Shown one piece after another: positions 43,602-51,457 of a DNA stretch of 64,000 nucleotides (positions within the stretch are counted from its first letter, which is position 1; every line of letters starts with the position of its first letter). Where the stretch lies: positions 511,723 to 575,722 of the forward strand of contig NZ_JARGER010000037.1 in assembly GCF_029210375.1 (NCBI RefSeq), in the 5' to 3' direction. Position numbers and translations under genes: made by a program. This stretch comes from Nocardioides sp. YIM 152315. Its GTDB lineage: Bacteria; Actinomycetota; Actinomycetes; Propionibacteriales; Nocardioidaceae. Under the pieces are notes generated by a model. It was given only the letters and a program-made list of their open reading frames with translations, had not been told where the DNA came from and made no database searches.

Positions 43602-44348
43602 GTGCCGATCGTGCCCATCGGTGTCGCGGCCGCCCCCCTGGCCTTCTTCTCCTTCCCCGAGGTCGTCGACCCGGAGCGGCACCGCGACTACAACGCCTGG
43701 CACCAGCTCGATCACCTGCCCGAGAACCGCGCGTTGCCCGGCGTGGTGCACGGCGAGCGCTGGGTGCGCACGCCCGCCTGCCGGGCCGCGTCGGTCGGTC
43801 CGGCCGACCCGACGCTCGACGCGACGCAGTACGTCGCCATGTACTGGTTCGCCCCCGCGCCGGGCGGCTCGGCCGACGCGCACGTCGAGGAGTGGCGGGC
43901 GCTGGGGGAGTCGACGCGGCAGGAGGGTCGGCGGCCGGAACTCGACTGGACGGTGCGCCGATTCACCGACTTCTTCCGTCCGGAGACGGGCGTGGTCGCG
44001 CCGGAGGCGCTGGTCAGCGTCGGCGCGCTGCCCTTCCGGCCGCACCGCGGCGTGGTGATCGACGTGGGGCGGGTCGTCGACCCCGGCGTACCCGCGCCGC
44101 CGCCCGAGCTGGCGCCGGGTGTGGCCGGGGCGTGGACCTTCACCGGCGGGCGGGACCGGGACGCGCCGCCCCACGGTCGACTGCGCATCACGCTGCACTA
44201 CTGCGAGAGCGACCCGCTGGAGGTCGTCGAGGCGATGGGCGCGCCGGCGGCGCCCGGGGTGGAGCCCCTGCTCCGCACGCCGCTGCTGCCGGTCGTGCCG
44301 TGGGAGTGGGACTGGTTCGAGAGCGAGGAGACCGATGGACCTGCGTGA
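43602..44348 (+). CDS. Unassigned protein, possible dimeric alpha/beta-barrel (EthD-like) fold
   Basis: About 248 residues, not recognised with confidence. The N-terminus 'VDPERHRDYNAWHQLDHLPE' followed by 'LPGVVHGERWV' resembles EthD/dimeric ferredoxin-like proteins, in which a W-[YH]-x(3)-H-[LMV]-P motif is common. A second half ('PEALVSVGALPFRPHRGVVI', 'WTFTGGRDRDAPPHGRLRIT') may repeat the fold. No membrane segment or signal is seen. Start GTG 43602 or 43611; neither has a clear ribosome site. Overlaps the next gene by 14 bp, so it belongs to the operon. Confidence 0.6.
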   Translation: MPIVPIGVAAAPLAFFSFPEVVDPERHRDYNAWHQLDHLPENRALPGVVHGERWVRTPACRAASVGPADPTLDATQYVAMYWFAPAPGGSADAHVEEWRALGESTRQEGRRPELDWTVRRFTDFFRPETGVVAPEALVSVGALPFRPHRGVVIDVGRVVDPGVPAPPPELAPGVAGAWTFTGGRDRDAPPHGRLRITLHYCESDPLEVVEAMGAPAAPGVEPLLRTPLLPVVPWEWDWFESEETDGPA

Positions 44349-45498
44349 GACCCCGGCGCAGCTGGAGCTGCGCCGCGAGCTGCGTGCCTACTTCGCCGGC
44401 CTGATGTCGGCCGAGGAGCGCCGCGAGGTGGGAGAGGCGGGCGCCGGCGGACCGCGCTTCCGCGAGGTGGTGTCGATGCTCGGTCGCGACGGCTGGCTCG
44501 GCGTCGGCTGGCCCACCGAGTACGGCGGCCAGGGTCGCTCGGTCGAGGAGCAGTACGTCTTCTTCGACGAGGTGCAGCGTGCCGGCCTGCCGTTCCCGTT
44601 CGTCACCGTGAACACCGTCGGACCGACGCTGATGCGCTACGGCACCGACGAGCAGAAGCGCGCCTACCTGCCGGGCATCCTGTCCGGCGACATCGTGTTC
44701 GCGATCGGCTACACCGAGCCCGAGGCCGGCACCGACCTCGCCTCGCTGACGACCCGCGCGGTCCGCGACGGCGACGAGTTCGTCGTCGACGGGCAGAAGA
44801 TCTTCACCACCGGCGGCAACACCGCCGACTACGTGTGGCTGGCCGTGCGCACCGACCCGGAGGCGCCGAAGCACCGCGGCATCTCCATCCTCGTCGTCCC
44901 CTGCGACGACCCGGGCTTCAGTTGGAGCCCCATCGAGGCGGTCGGCGGGATGACCGTCACCGCGACGTACTACAGCGGCATCCGGGTGCCGGCCGCGAGC
45001 GTCGTCGGCGAGGTCGACCGTGGTTGGCAGCTGATCACGGCCCAGCTCAACCACGAGCGCATCGGGCTGGCCGCGCTCGGCGGCCGGATGATCCAGCTCT
45101 GGGAGCAGGTGCTCGACTGGGCGAAGGAGACCGGCGTGATCGAGCGACCGTGGGTGCGCCAGGAGATGGCGCGCACGCACGCGAAGCTCGAGGCGATGCG
45201 GCTGCTCAACTGGAAGATGACCCAGGCGGTGGCCGAGGACACCCTCGGTGGCGGCACGGCGGGCGCCGTGAAGACCTACGGCACCGAGACCCACGTCGAC
45301 GTCCAGCGCACGCTCACCCAGGTGCTCGGCGCCGCAGGCCGGATCCGGCCCGGGTCGACCGCCGCCGTGCTCGGCGGACAGGTCGAGCAGCTCTCCCGGC
45401 AGGGGATCGTCAACACCTTCGGCGGTGGCGTCAACGACGTCCTCCGCGACATGGTCGCCACCCTCGAGCTGGGGCTCCCCCGCGCGCGCCGGGCCTGA
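44335..45498 (+). CDS. Acyl-CoA dehydrogenase, catalytic subunit
   Basis: 387 residues. 'AIGYTEPEAGTDLASL', 'DGQKIFTTGGNTADYVWLAV', and the helix-G base E241 in 'QLNHERIGL' are present. It is similar along its length to the protein at 58139 ('DGWLGVGWPTEYGGQG' against 'DGWLGLGWPEEYGGRG'). ATG 44335 follows GAGCGAGGAG. It is followed by a smaller partner dehydrogenase at 45524, giving an alpha/beta pair like ChsE-type enzymes that desaturate branched or ring-bearing acyl-CoAs. Confidence 0.92.
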   Translation: MDLRETPAQLELRRELRAYFAGLMSAEERREVGEAGAGGPRFREVVSMLGRDGWLGVGWPTEYGGQGRSVEEQYVFFDEVQRAGLPFPFVTVNTVGPTLMRYGTDEQKRAYLPGILSGDIVFAIGYTEPEAGTDLASLTTRAVRDGDEFVVDGQKIFTTGGNTADYVWLAVRTDPEAPKHRGISILVVPCDDPGFSWSPIEAVGGMTVTATYYSGIRVPAASVVGEVDRGWQLITAQLNHERIGLAALGGRMIQLWEQVLDWAKETGVIERPWVRQEMARTHAKLEAMRLLNWKMTQAVAEDTLGGGTAGAVKTYGTETHVDVQRTLTQVLGAAGRIRPGSTAAVLGGQVEQLSRQGIVNTFGGGVNDVLRDMVATLELGLPRARRA

Positions 45499-45523
45499 CC
45501 GGACCCGAGCTGACAGGAGAGAC

Positions 45524-46627
45524 ATGGACTTCCACCTCGACGAGGACCTGACCGCCGTCCGCGACCTCGCCCGCGAGATCCTCACCGACCGGGCCACGCC
45601 CGACCGGGCCCGGGAGGTCGAGCGCAGCGGCACGCGCACCGACGCGCGGCTCTGGACCGACCTGGCCCGCGCCGGGCTGCTCGGCATCGGCCTCCCCGAG
45701 AAGCACGACGGCGCCGGGCTCGGCCTCGCCGGGCTCGTCGTCGTGCTCGTCGAGCAGGGCCGCCGGGTGGCACCGGTGCCGCTGTGGTCGGCGGGCGTCG
45801 CGGCCGCGGCCGTGGCCGAGCACGGCAGCGACGACCAGCGCGGCCGGCTGCTGCCCGGGCTCGCTGACGGGTCGGCGCGCCTGACGCTGGCGCTGGAGGA
45901 GTACGCCGGCGAGCCCGACGCCCCCGAGTGCGCCGCGCGGCCGGACGGCGCCGGCTGGACCCTGCACGGCGTCAAGGCGGTGGTGCCCACGCCGACCGGC
46001 GTCGACGGGGTGCTGGTGTCCGCCGCGACCCCGGACGGGACCGGGCTCTTCCTGGTCGACCCCGCCGCGCCCGGCGTCGCCTGGCAGACCTCCGCGGTCA
46101 CCACCCACGACCTGGCCGGCGAGCTCCGGCTCGACGGCGCGGTCGCCGAGCGGGTGGGCGGACCCGAGTCGTTGGCCCCGGTGCTCGCGACCGCGGCGGT
46201 CGCGGTCGCGGCCGTGCAGCTCGGCGTCGCGCGCGGGGCGATCGAGATCGCCGCGGCGTACGTGTCGGCGCGGGAGCAGTTCGGCCGGCCGCTGGGCACC
46301 TTCCAGGCGCTCCAGCACCAGCTCGCGGACTGCTGGATCGACGCCGAGGCGATGGAGGTGACGCTCTGGCAGGCCGTCTCCGACCTCGCCGACGGCAGCC
46401 CAGCGGCGCCTCGCTCCGCGCTGGTCGCGAAGTGGTGGTGCGGCCAGGCCGGACTCGACGTCGTGCACCGCGTGCAGCACGTGCACGGCGGGATCGGCGT
46501 CGACGTCGACTACCCGGTCCACCGCTACTTCCTGTGGGGCAAGCAGCTCTCCTCGACGCTCGGCGGCGCGGGCGCCGCCCTGGCCGACCTCGGCGACCTG
46601 CTCGCCGTGACCGAGGTGCGCTCGTGA
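45524..46627 (+). CDS. Acyl-CoA dehydrogenase, small partner subunit
   Basis: 367 residues. 'LTAVRDLAREILTDRATPD' at the N-terminus. The C-terminal half has 'SAREQFGRPLGTFQALQHQL' and 'VQHVHGGIGVDVDYPVHRYF', shared almost word for word with the protein at 59406. The catalytic LxxER glutamate of the partner is not evident. Start ATG 45524 follows CAGGAGAG. Stop overlaps the MaoC gene. Presumed non-catalytic, FAD-contributing half of the dehydrogenase encoded with 44335. Confidence 0.9.
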   Translation: MDFHLDEDLTAVRDLAREILTDRATPDRAREVERSGTRTDARLWTDLARAGLLGIGLPEKHDGAGLGLAGLVVVLVEQGRRVAPVPLWSAGVAAAAVAEHGSDDQRGRLLPGLADGSARLTLALEEYAGEPDAPECAARPDGAGWTLHGVKAVVPTPTGVDGVLVSAATPDGTGLFLVDPAAPGVAWQTSAVTTHDLAGELRLDGAVAERVGGPESLAPVLATAAVAVAAVQLGVARGAIEIAAAYVSAREQFGRPLGTFQALQHQLADCWIDAEAMEVTLWQAVSDLADGSPAAPRSALVAKWWCGQAGLDVVHRVQHVHGGIGVDVDYPVHRYFLWGKQLSSTLGGAGAALADLGDLLAVTEVRS

Positions 46628-47433
46628 GCCGCGACGCGGGCTCCTGGGCGGGCACGCGGCTCGGCGAGCGTCGCGTCTCCTACGACGAGCGCGACGCGAT
46701 CCTCTACGCGCTGGCCGTCGGCGCTCCGGCCGACGACCTCTCCCTGGTCTTCGAGGAGCGGCTGCGGGTGCTGCCGACCTTCGCGCTCACGCTGGCGCAG
46801 TGGGCGCCCGACGCCCTCGGCAGCCGGGGCGCCTTCGACACCGGCACGGCGGTGCACGGCAGCCAGCGCCTCGAGGTCCGCGCGCCGCTGCCGCGCGCCG
46901 GCGAGCTCGACCTGGTGGCCCGGGTCGGCAACGTCTGGGACAAGGGATCGGCCGCGATCTTCGAGGTCGAGGTGGAGAGCGAGCAGTTCCTGGCGACGTG
47001 GTCGATCTTCGCGCCCGGCTGCGGCGGCTTCGGCGGCGAGCGCGGACCCGCTCGACCCGAGCCCGCGCCCGCGCCCGCTGTCGAGCCGGAGCGGCTCGCC
47101 GTACCCACCGCGTCGACGCAGGCCGCGCTCTACCGCCTGCTCGGCGACCGCCACCACATGCACGTCGACCCCGAGGCGGCGCGGGCTGCCGGCCAGCCGC
47201 GGCCCTTCCTGCACGGGCTCTGCTCGCTCGCCGCCGTCACGCTCGGCGTCGCCCGCACCGTCGGCGCCCACCCGGCCGACCTGCGCGAGCTCGAGGCCCG
47301 CTTCGCGGCCCCGGTCTTCCCCGGCGACGTCCTCGACGTCACCCACGAGGCCGCCCCCGGCGGCGGCCGCGCCTTCACCGCCACCGTCGGCGACCGCCAG
47401 GTCCTCACCGGCGGCCGGGTCGTCTTCGGCTGA
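46624..47433 (+). CDS. MaoC-type enoyl-CoA hydratase (double hot-dog)
   Basis: 269 residues. The N-terminal hot-dog ('YALAVGAPADDLSLVFEERL') lacks the catalytic motif. The C-terminal hot-dog has the hydratase-2 motif 'LLGDRHHMHVDPEAARAAGQ' and 'PFLHGLCSLAAVTLG', with Asp and His in place. This is the arrangement of peroxisomal-type hydratase 2 (R-specific). A Pro/Ala-rich linker near residues 143-155 joins the two halves. Start GTG 46624 overlaps the upstream stop. Expected to hydrate the enoyl-CoA from the dehydrogenase pair. Confidence 0.9.
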   Translation: MSRDAGSWAGTRLGERRVSYDERDAILYALAVGAPADDLSLVFEERLRVLPTFALTLAQWAPDALGSRGAFDTGTAVHGSQRLEVRAPLPRAGELDLVARVGNVWDKGSAAIFEVEVESEQFLATWSIFAPGCGGFGGERGPARPEPAPAPAVEPERLAVPTASTQAALYRLLGDRHHMHVDPEAARAAGQPRPFLHGLCSLAAVTLGVARTVGAHPADLRELEARFAAPVFPGDVLDVTHEAAPGGGRAFTATVGDRQVLTGGRVVFG

Positions 47434-47461
47434 GCCGGGTCCGACCTCCTCTCCCCGGGGT

Positions 47462-47540
47462 TCTCGGGCAATCCTTGCGGTTCTCGGGTGTTGCATTGCC
47501 CCAGAACCGCCGGAACACCCGGTGCACCGGGTATTCCGGC
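47462..47540. repeat. Intergenic stem-loop repeats in the 217-bp gap
   Basis: Bases 47462-47495 match 63957-63990 at the window's right end (shared TCTCGGGCA, TTCT.GGGTGTTGCA). Within this copy GGTTCTCGGG (47479-47488) pairs with CCCCAGAACC (47499-47508). Directly after, 47509-47540 is a near-perfect 32-bp palindrome (ACCCGGT-GC-ACCGGGT flanked by GCCGGAA/TTCCGGC, one mismatch). It lies 28 bp after the MaoC stop, so terminator activity is possible. The rest of 47434-47650 probably holds the promoter for the SDR at 47651. Confidence 0.6.
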
Positions 47541-47650
47541 ACCCGGCGCTCCCACCCCCGGACCCCACGGTTTCGGCCAGCGGGAGCAGGCGATCCGGCC
47601 GTCGTGCGCGGCACTAGCGTCGCGCCGACCACGTACGCCGAGGAGGCTCC

Positions 47651-48475
47651 ATGACGTTCGCCCTGACCGGGTTCGAGGGCAAGGTCGCGGTCGTGACCGG
47701 CGCCGGCCGGATGCGATCGATCGGCCGGGCGGTCGCCGTCGGGCTGGCCCGGGCCGGCTGCGACGTGGTGGTCACCGGCACGGGCCGCGACCCGGAGACG
47801 TACCCCGAGGACGAGCGGGCCGCCGGCTGGGCCGACATCGAGTCGGTCGCCGCGGAGATCGAGGCACGGGGAGGGAGGGCGCTCCCGCTGGTGGCGGACG
47901 TCGCGACCGAGGAGGGCGTGGCCGCGACCTTCGACCGGGTCCTCGACCGCTTCGGTCGGGTCGACGTGCTCGTCAACAACGCGGCCGCGAGCCGCGGCGG
48001 CGACCGGGTGCCCGCCGTCGACCTCGGCACCGAGGCGTGGGACCGGGTGATCGCGGTCAACCTGCGCGGCGCGTTCCTGATGAGCCGGGCCTTCGCCCGG
48101 CACTGCGTCGACCAGGGCCGGTCCGGCGCGATCGTCAACGTCTCCTCGATCGGCGGCAAGCTGGGCGGACCGGGCACCGCGGCGTACTCCGCGTCGAAGG
48201 CCGGCCTGCAGTCCCTCACGTCCTCGATGGCGAAGGAGCTCGGCTGCCACGGCGTCCGGGTCAACGCGATCTGCCCGGGCGTCATCGCGACCTCGCGGCT
48301 CGACGACTGGTCCGACGACCAGTGGGATGCCTACGTGCGCGCTCAGGTGCCGATGCAGCGCGTCGGCAGCCCCGGGGAGATCGCCGACGTGGCGGTCTTC
48401 CTGGCCAGCGACCAGGCGTCGTTCGTGACCGGCCAGTCGTGGAACGTCGACGGTGGACAGCTGACGATCCGATGA
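47651..48475 (+). CDS. SDR-family oxidoreductase
   Basis: 274 residues. 'AVVTGAGRMRSIGRAVAVGL' is a slightly expanded TGxxxGxG loop. 'VLVNNAAASRGGDRVPAVDL', 'IVNVSSIGGKLG', 'YSASKAGLQSLTSSMAKEL' (YxxxK) and 'VNAICPGVIATSR' follow, with 'NVDGGQ' at the end. It begins a new block after a 217-bp gap and is preceded by GAGGAG. 4-bp overlap with the hydratase downstream. Likely 3-hydroxyacyl or ring-hydroxyl dehydrogenase. Confidence 0.9.
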   Translation: MTFALTGFEGKVAVVTGAGRMRSIGRAVAVGLARAGCDVVVTGTGRDPETYPEDERAAGWADIESVAAEIEARGGRALPLVADVATEEGVAATFDRVLDRFGRVDVLVNNAAASRGGDRVPAVDLGTEAWDRVIAVNLRGAFLMSRAFARHCVDQGRSGAIVNVSSIGGKLGGPGTAAYSASKAGLQSLTSSMAKELGCHGVRVNAICPGVIATSRLDDWSDDQWDAYVRAQVPMQRVGSPGEIADVAVFLASDQASFVTGQSWNVDGGQLTIR

Positions 48476-49329
48476 CACCGCAGCACGCAGCGCTGGTGGT
48501 CGTGGAGCATCCGCGACCGCGGGTCCGCCGCCTGGTGCTCAACCGGCCCGAGAAGCGGAACGCGCTGCACGGCCCCCTCCGGTCCGCCCTGCTCGCCGCC
48601 CTCGCCGAGGCGGACGCCGACCCCGAGGTCGGCGTGGTCGTCGTGTCCGGAGCCGGCCCGGACTTCTGCGCCGGCTACGACCTCGACCCGCGCGGCGACG
48701 AGGTGAAGTACGCCGCGGCCGGCAGCGGCCCCGGGCGCTTCCAGCGCGAGGTCGTCGAGGGCTGGCTCTCGATCGCGGACCTGTCCGTGCCGGTCATCGC
48801 CCAGGTGCACGGCCACTGCCTCGCCGGCGGCTCCGAGCTGGCCGCGAGCTGCGACCTCGTGTACGTCGCCGCGGACGCGCGGGTCGGATATCCCGCCGTG
48901 CGGTTCGGGGTCCCGGACCTGCAGTACCACGCGTGGCTGCTCGGGCTGCGGCGCGCGATGGAGCAGGTGCTGACCGGCGACGTGATGATCGGCGACGAGG
49001 CGGTCGCCGCCGGCTTCGCCAACCGTGCGTTCGCCGGCGACCGCCTCGCGGACGAGACGCTGCGGGTGGCCGAGCGGATCGCCACCGTGCCCGACGAGAT
49101 CACCGCGCTCAACAAGCGGACCGTGCACCGCGCGATGGGCGCGATGGGCATGCACTCGTCCGTGCGCTCCGGCACCGACTCCAGCGCCCTCGCGGCACGC
49201 ACCGACGCGTTCACCGCCTTCATGTCCGCGGCCGAGGGTGGCGGCGTCCGCACCGCGCTGGACCGCCGCGACACGCCGTTCGGCGACGGTCGCACCCGCG
49301 CCGAGCCCGATCGGGAGGACCAGCCATGA
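48472..49329 (+). CDS. Enoyl-CoA hydratase/isomerase family protein
   Basis: 285 residues of crotonase fold: 'LVLNRPEKRNALHGPLRSAL', 'VVVSGAGPDFCAGYDLDP' (first oxyanion loop), 'VHGHCLAGGSELAASCDLVY' (second loop). At the usual glutamate positions are 'FGVPDLQYHAWLLGLRRAM', so at least one catalytic Glu is replaced. The protein may act as an isomerase or C-C hydrolase rather than a standard hydratase. ATG 48472 overlaps the SDR stop. Confidence 0.85.
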   Translation: MTPQHAALVVVEHPRPRVRRLVLNRPEKRNALHGPLRSALLAALAEADADPEVGVVVVSGAGPDFCAGYDLDPRGDEVKYAAAGSGPGRFQREVVEGWLSIADLSVPVIAQVHGHCLAGGSELAASCDLVYVAADARVGYPAVRFGVPDLQYHAWLLGLRRAMEQVLTGDVMIGDEAVAAGFANRAFAGDRLADETLRVAERIATVPDEITALNKRTVHRAMGAMGMHSSVRSGTDSSALAARTDAFTAFMSAAEGGGVRTALDRRDTPFGDGRTRAEPDREDQP

Positions 49330-50171
49330 CCACGTCGACGATCCCGCCGACCAGCACGTTGCGCGGCCGCCGGGCCCTGGTGACTGGCTCGAGCCGCGGC
49401 ATCGGCGCCGCGCTCGCCGAGCGGCTCGCCGCCGAGGGCGCCGACGTCGTCATCACCGGCCGCACCCGTCGCGACCACGACTCCCGGCTCGAGGGCTCGC
49501 TCGAGTCGGTGGCCTCGCGCCTCGCGGCGTACGGCGGCCGGGTCGGGCTGGTCGTCGCCGACCTCACCGACGAGGAGTCGCGCGCCGGCGTCGTACCGGA
49601 GGCGGAGCGGCAGCTGGGCGGGCCGCTCGACATCCTCGTCAACAATGCTGCCGCGGCGATCTACCAGCCGCTCGCGGACTTCCCGCTGCGCCGGCGCCGC
49701 CTCGTCTTCGAGGCCAACGTGCACGCCCCGCTCGACCTCGCGCAGGCGGTCCTGCCCGGCATGGTCGGGCGCGGGGAGGGCTGGATCGTCAACGTGTCGA
49801 GCGCGACCGCGAAGCTGCGGCCCGGTCCGCCGTTCCGGCTGGTGCCGCCCGGGACGGCGATGGCGGTCTACGGCAGCTCCAAGGCCGCGCTCAACCGCCT
49901 GACCAACGCGCTGGGCGCGGAGCTCCACGGCACCGGCGTGCGCGTCAACACCGTCGAGCCGCGCTTCGGGGTGCTCACCGAGGGGGCCGACGCGCTGGTC
50001 GGCGACAAGATCGACACCTCGGTCATGGAGTCGATGGAGGAGATGGTCGAGGGCACGCTGGCGCTGTGTCGCTGTCCGGCCGACGTCACCGGCGAGGTGA
50101 CCGTCAGCCTCGACCTGATCGAGCGCTGGGCTCTCGACGTGCGCGGGCTGGACGGTCGGCAGCGCGCGTGA
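49326..50171 (+). CDS. SDR-family oxidoreductase
   Basis: 281 residues. 'ALVTGSSRGIGAALAERLAA', 'ILVNNAAAAIYQPLADFPLR', 'IVNVSSATAKLRPG', 'VYGSSKAALNRLTNALGAEL' (YxxxK). An insertion 'ITGRTRRDHDSRLEGSLESV' resembles that of the SDR at 42157. Last gene of the plus-strand block; its 3' end overlaps the convergent TetR gene by 68 bp, so the two transcripts are antisense to each other over that part. Confidence 0.88.
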   Translation: MTTSTIPPTSTLRGRRALVTGSSRGIGAALAERLAAEGADVVITGRTRRDHDSRLEGSLESVASRLAAYGGRVGLVVADLTDEESRAGVVPEAERQLGGPLDILVNNAAAAIYQPLADFPLRRRRLVFEANVHAPLDLAQAVLPGMVGRGEGWIVNVSSATAKLRPGPPFRLVPPGTAMAVYGSSKAALNRLTNALGAELHGTGVRVNTVEPRFGVLTEGADALVGDKIDTSVMESMEEMVEGTLALCRCPADVTGEVTVSLDLIERWALDVRGLDGRQRA

Positions 50172-50739
50172 AGCCGTCGAAGAACAGTGCGGCCATGACG
50201 TCGGCGAACTCCTCCGTGTCGTGATGGCGCCGGGTCGGCCAGTGCATGGTCGCCCAGAGGCTGTCGCGCACGGTCCGGTAGAAGACCTCGGCGGGTACGT
50301 CGTCGCGGAACGTCCCGTCGGCGACGCCGTCCGCGATCGCGCCGAGCCAGAAGCCGCGGACCGTGCGGGAGGCGTCGTCGACCGGCTCGAGCAGCCCGTG
50401 CTCGCGCAGGTACTGCCGGTCGTGCTGGTACATGGCGGTGGCGTGGGGGTGGGCGTCGATGACCCGCAGCGTCTCGCGGATCAGCCCGCGCACCCGGTCG
50501 GCGGGCGTCGGGGCCGCGTCGACCGCGGCCTGGAAGCGCTGCTGCACGTCGGCCATGAACCGGCCGAGGATCTCCCCGACGATCACGTCCTTGGAGCTGA
50601 AGTGGTGGTAGAGGCTGCCCGAGTGCACGGACGCGGCGACGCCGATGTCGCGCACCGTCGTGGCGGCGATCCCCTTCGTCGCGAACAGCTCGGCGGACAG
50701 GGCGAGGATCTCCTCGCGCTTCTGCGCGCCTCGTCGCAT
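50104..50739 (-). CDS. TetR-family repressor resembling KstR2
   Basis: 211 residues. The HTH reads 'EILALSAELFATKGIAATTV' and 'AASVHSGSLYHHFSSKDVIV'; the ligand domain has 'AMYQHDRQYLREHGLL' and 'FYRTVRDSLWATMHWPTRR'. These blocks and the length resemble KstR2, which controls late steroid-ring catabolism in response to a CoA thioester (family knowledge; not tested here). The gene is divergent from the 13-kb operon at 50847. The gap between them has a KstR2-like box (50808-50821). Basic C-terminal tail. Confidence 0.85.
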   Translation of the reverse strand: MRRGAQKREEILALSAELFATKGIAATTVRDIGVAASVHSGSLYHHFSSKDVIVGEILGRFMADVQQRFQAAVDAAPTPADRVRGLIRETLRVIDAHPHATAMYQHDRQYLREHGLLEPVDDASRTVRGFWLGAIADGVADGTFRDDVPAEVFYRTVRDSLWATMHWPTRRHHDTEEFADVMAALFFDGFTRAADRPARARREPSARSGRG

Positions 50740-50796
50740 GGGTGCCTGCTTCCGGTCAGTGGGAGCGGCGCGGTCGGCGCTCCTTCGGCCGGGCTA

Positions 50797-50821
50797 GTTT
50801 CACCGAAACCGAGCGCTTGCT
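50797..50821. promoter_or_regulatory. KstR2-like box plus overlapping GTTTC-ACC-GAAAC repeat
   Basis: ACCGAGCGCTTGCT (50808-50821) read on the minus strand is AGCAAGCGCTCGGT, one base off the AnCAAGnnCTTGnT consensus I recall for KstR2. Overlapping it, GTTTC (50797-50801) and GAAAC (50805-50809) are perfect inverted arms. It is 25 bp before the first gene of the operon and 57 bp before the repressor's start. Confidence 0.6.
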
Positions 50822-50846
50822 CAAGTCAGCTGGAAGAGGAGTCCCG

Positions 50847-51386
50847 GTGGTCGAACCCGATCTCTCCGCGTACGTCGGCCTGGAGGCCGAGCCGCCGCGC
50901 GTCGCGCGCTACGCGGTCAACGAGGCCATGATCCGCAACTGGGTCGAGGCCCACGACGACCACAACCCGGTCTACGTCGACGACGAGGCCGCCCGCGCCA
51001 CCGGCCGGCCGGGCATCGTCGCGCCGCCGGCGATGGTCTCGACCTGGGTGATGGCCGGGTTGCGCCGCTACCGCGAGATCCAGCACCGCCGCGCCACCGG
51101 CGAGACCGAGGACTTCGCCTACGCGCGGATGCTGCGCGAGCTCGACGACGCCGGCTACACCTCGGTCGTCGCCACCAACGTCGAGCAGACCTACCACCGC
51201 GAGCTGGTGCCCGGCGACCACGTCACCTGCCACTTCACGATCGAGTCCGTCTCCGAGCCGAAGCAGACCGGCCTCGGTCGCGGACTCTTCCTCACCCTGC
51301 TCAAGCGGTACGTCGACCAGCACGGTGAGGCCCTCGTCGACGAGCGGTTCCGCCTGCTGCGGTTCAACCCCGGAGGCGCCGCATGA
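50847..51386 (+). CDS. MaoC-like hydratase subunit (ChsH2 N-terminal-like)
   Basis: 179 residues. 'RNWVEAHDDHNPVYVDDEAA' and 'GRPGIVAPPAMVSTWVMAG' match FAS1-type MaoC domains. In Mycobacterium ChsH2 this domain is fused to a DUF35 domain; here the DUF35 part is a separate gene at 51454, with a mini-ORF between them. Start GTG 50847 is set by GGAAGAGGAG. The stop overlaps the mini-ORF start (ATGA at 51383). Presumed to form the hydratase with the MaoC-like protein at 51888. Confidence 0.87.
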   Translation: MVEPDLSAYVGLEAEPPRVARYAVNEAMIRNWVEAHDDHNPVYVDDEAARATGRPGIVAPPAMVSTWVMAGLRRYREIQHRRATGETEDFAYARMLRELDDAGYTSVVATNVEQTYHRELVPGDHVTCHFTIESVSEPKQTGLGRGLFLTLLKRYVDQHGEALVDERFRLLRFNPGGAA

Positions 51387-51457
51387 ACACCCCACGAAAC
51401 TGCGGGCTTCCCCCGCTTCGCTCCTCCATCCCACACTTCCGCGGGGGCGCCGCATGA
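51383..51457 (+). CDS. Mini-ORF repeat copy 1 (24-residue peptide)
   Basis: ATG 51383 to TGA 51455-51457. The peptide starts MNTPRNCGLPPLRSS and ends PHFRGGAA. It overlaps the MaoC gene stop (ATGA) at one end and the DUF35 start (ATGA at 51454) at the other; the unit length is exactly 71 bp, as in copies 2 and 3. 71 of 75 bases match copy 2. No known family recognised. The same DNA can form hairpins (GCGGG/CCCGC). It may be translated, or merely keep translation coupling. Confidence 0.6.
   Translation: MNTPRNCGLPPLRSSIPHFRGGAA

Noticed and set aside
44335..45498. Asp in place of Glu in the C-terminal GGGVNDV motif, first read as loss of the catalytic base
   Set aside because: In this sub-family the base is the helix-G glutamate (LxxER, E241), which is present; the C-terminal residue does not align with the MCAD base.
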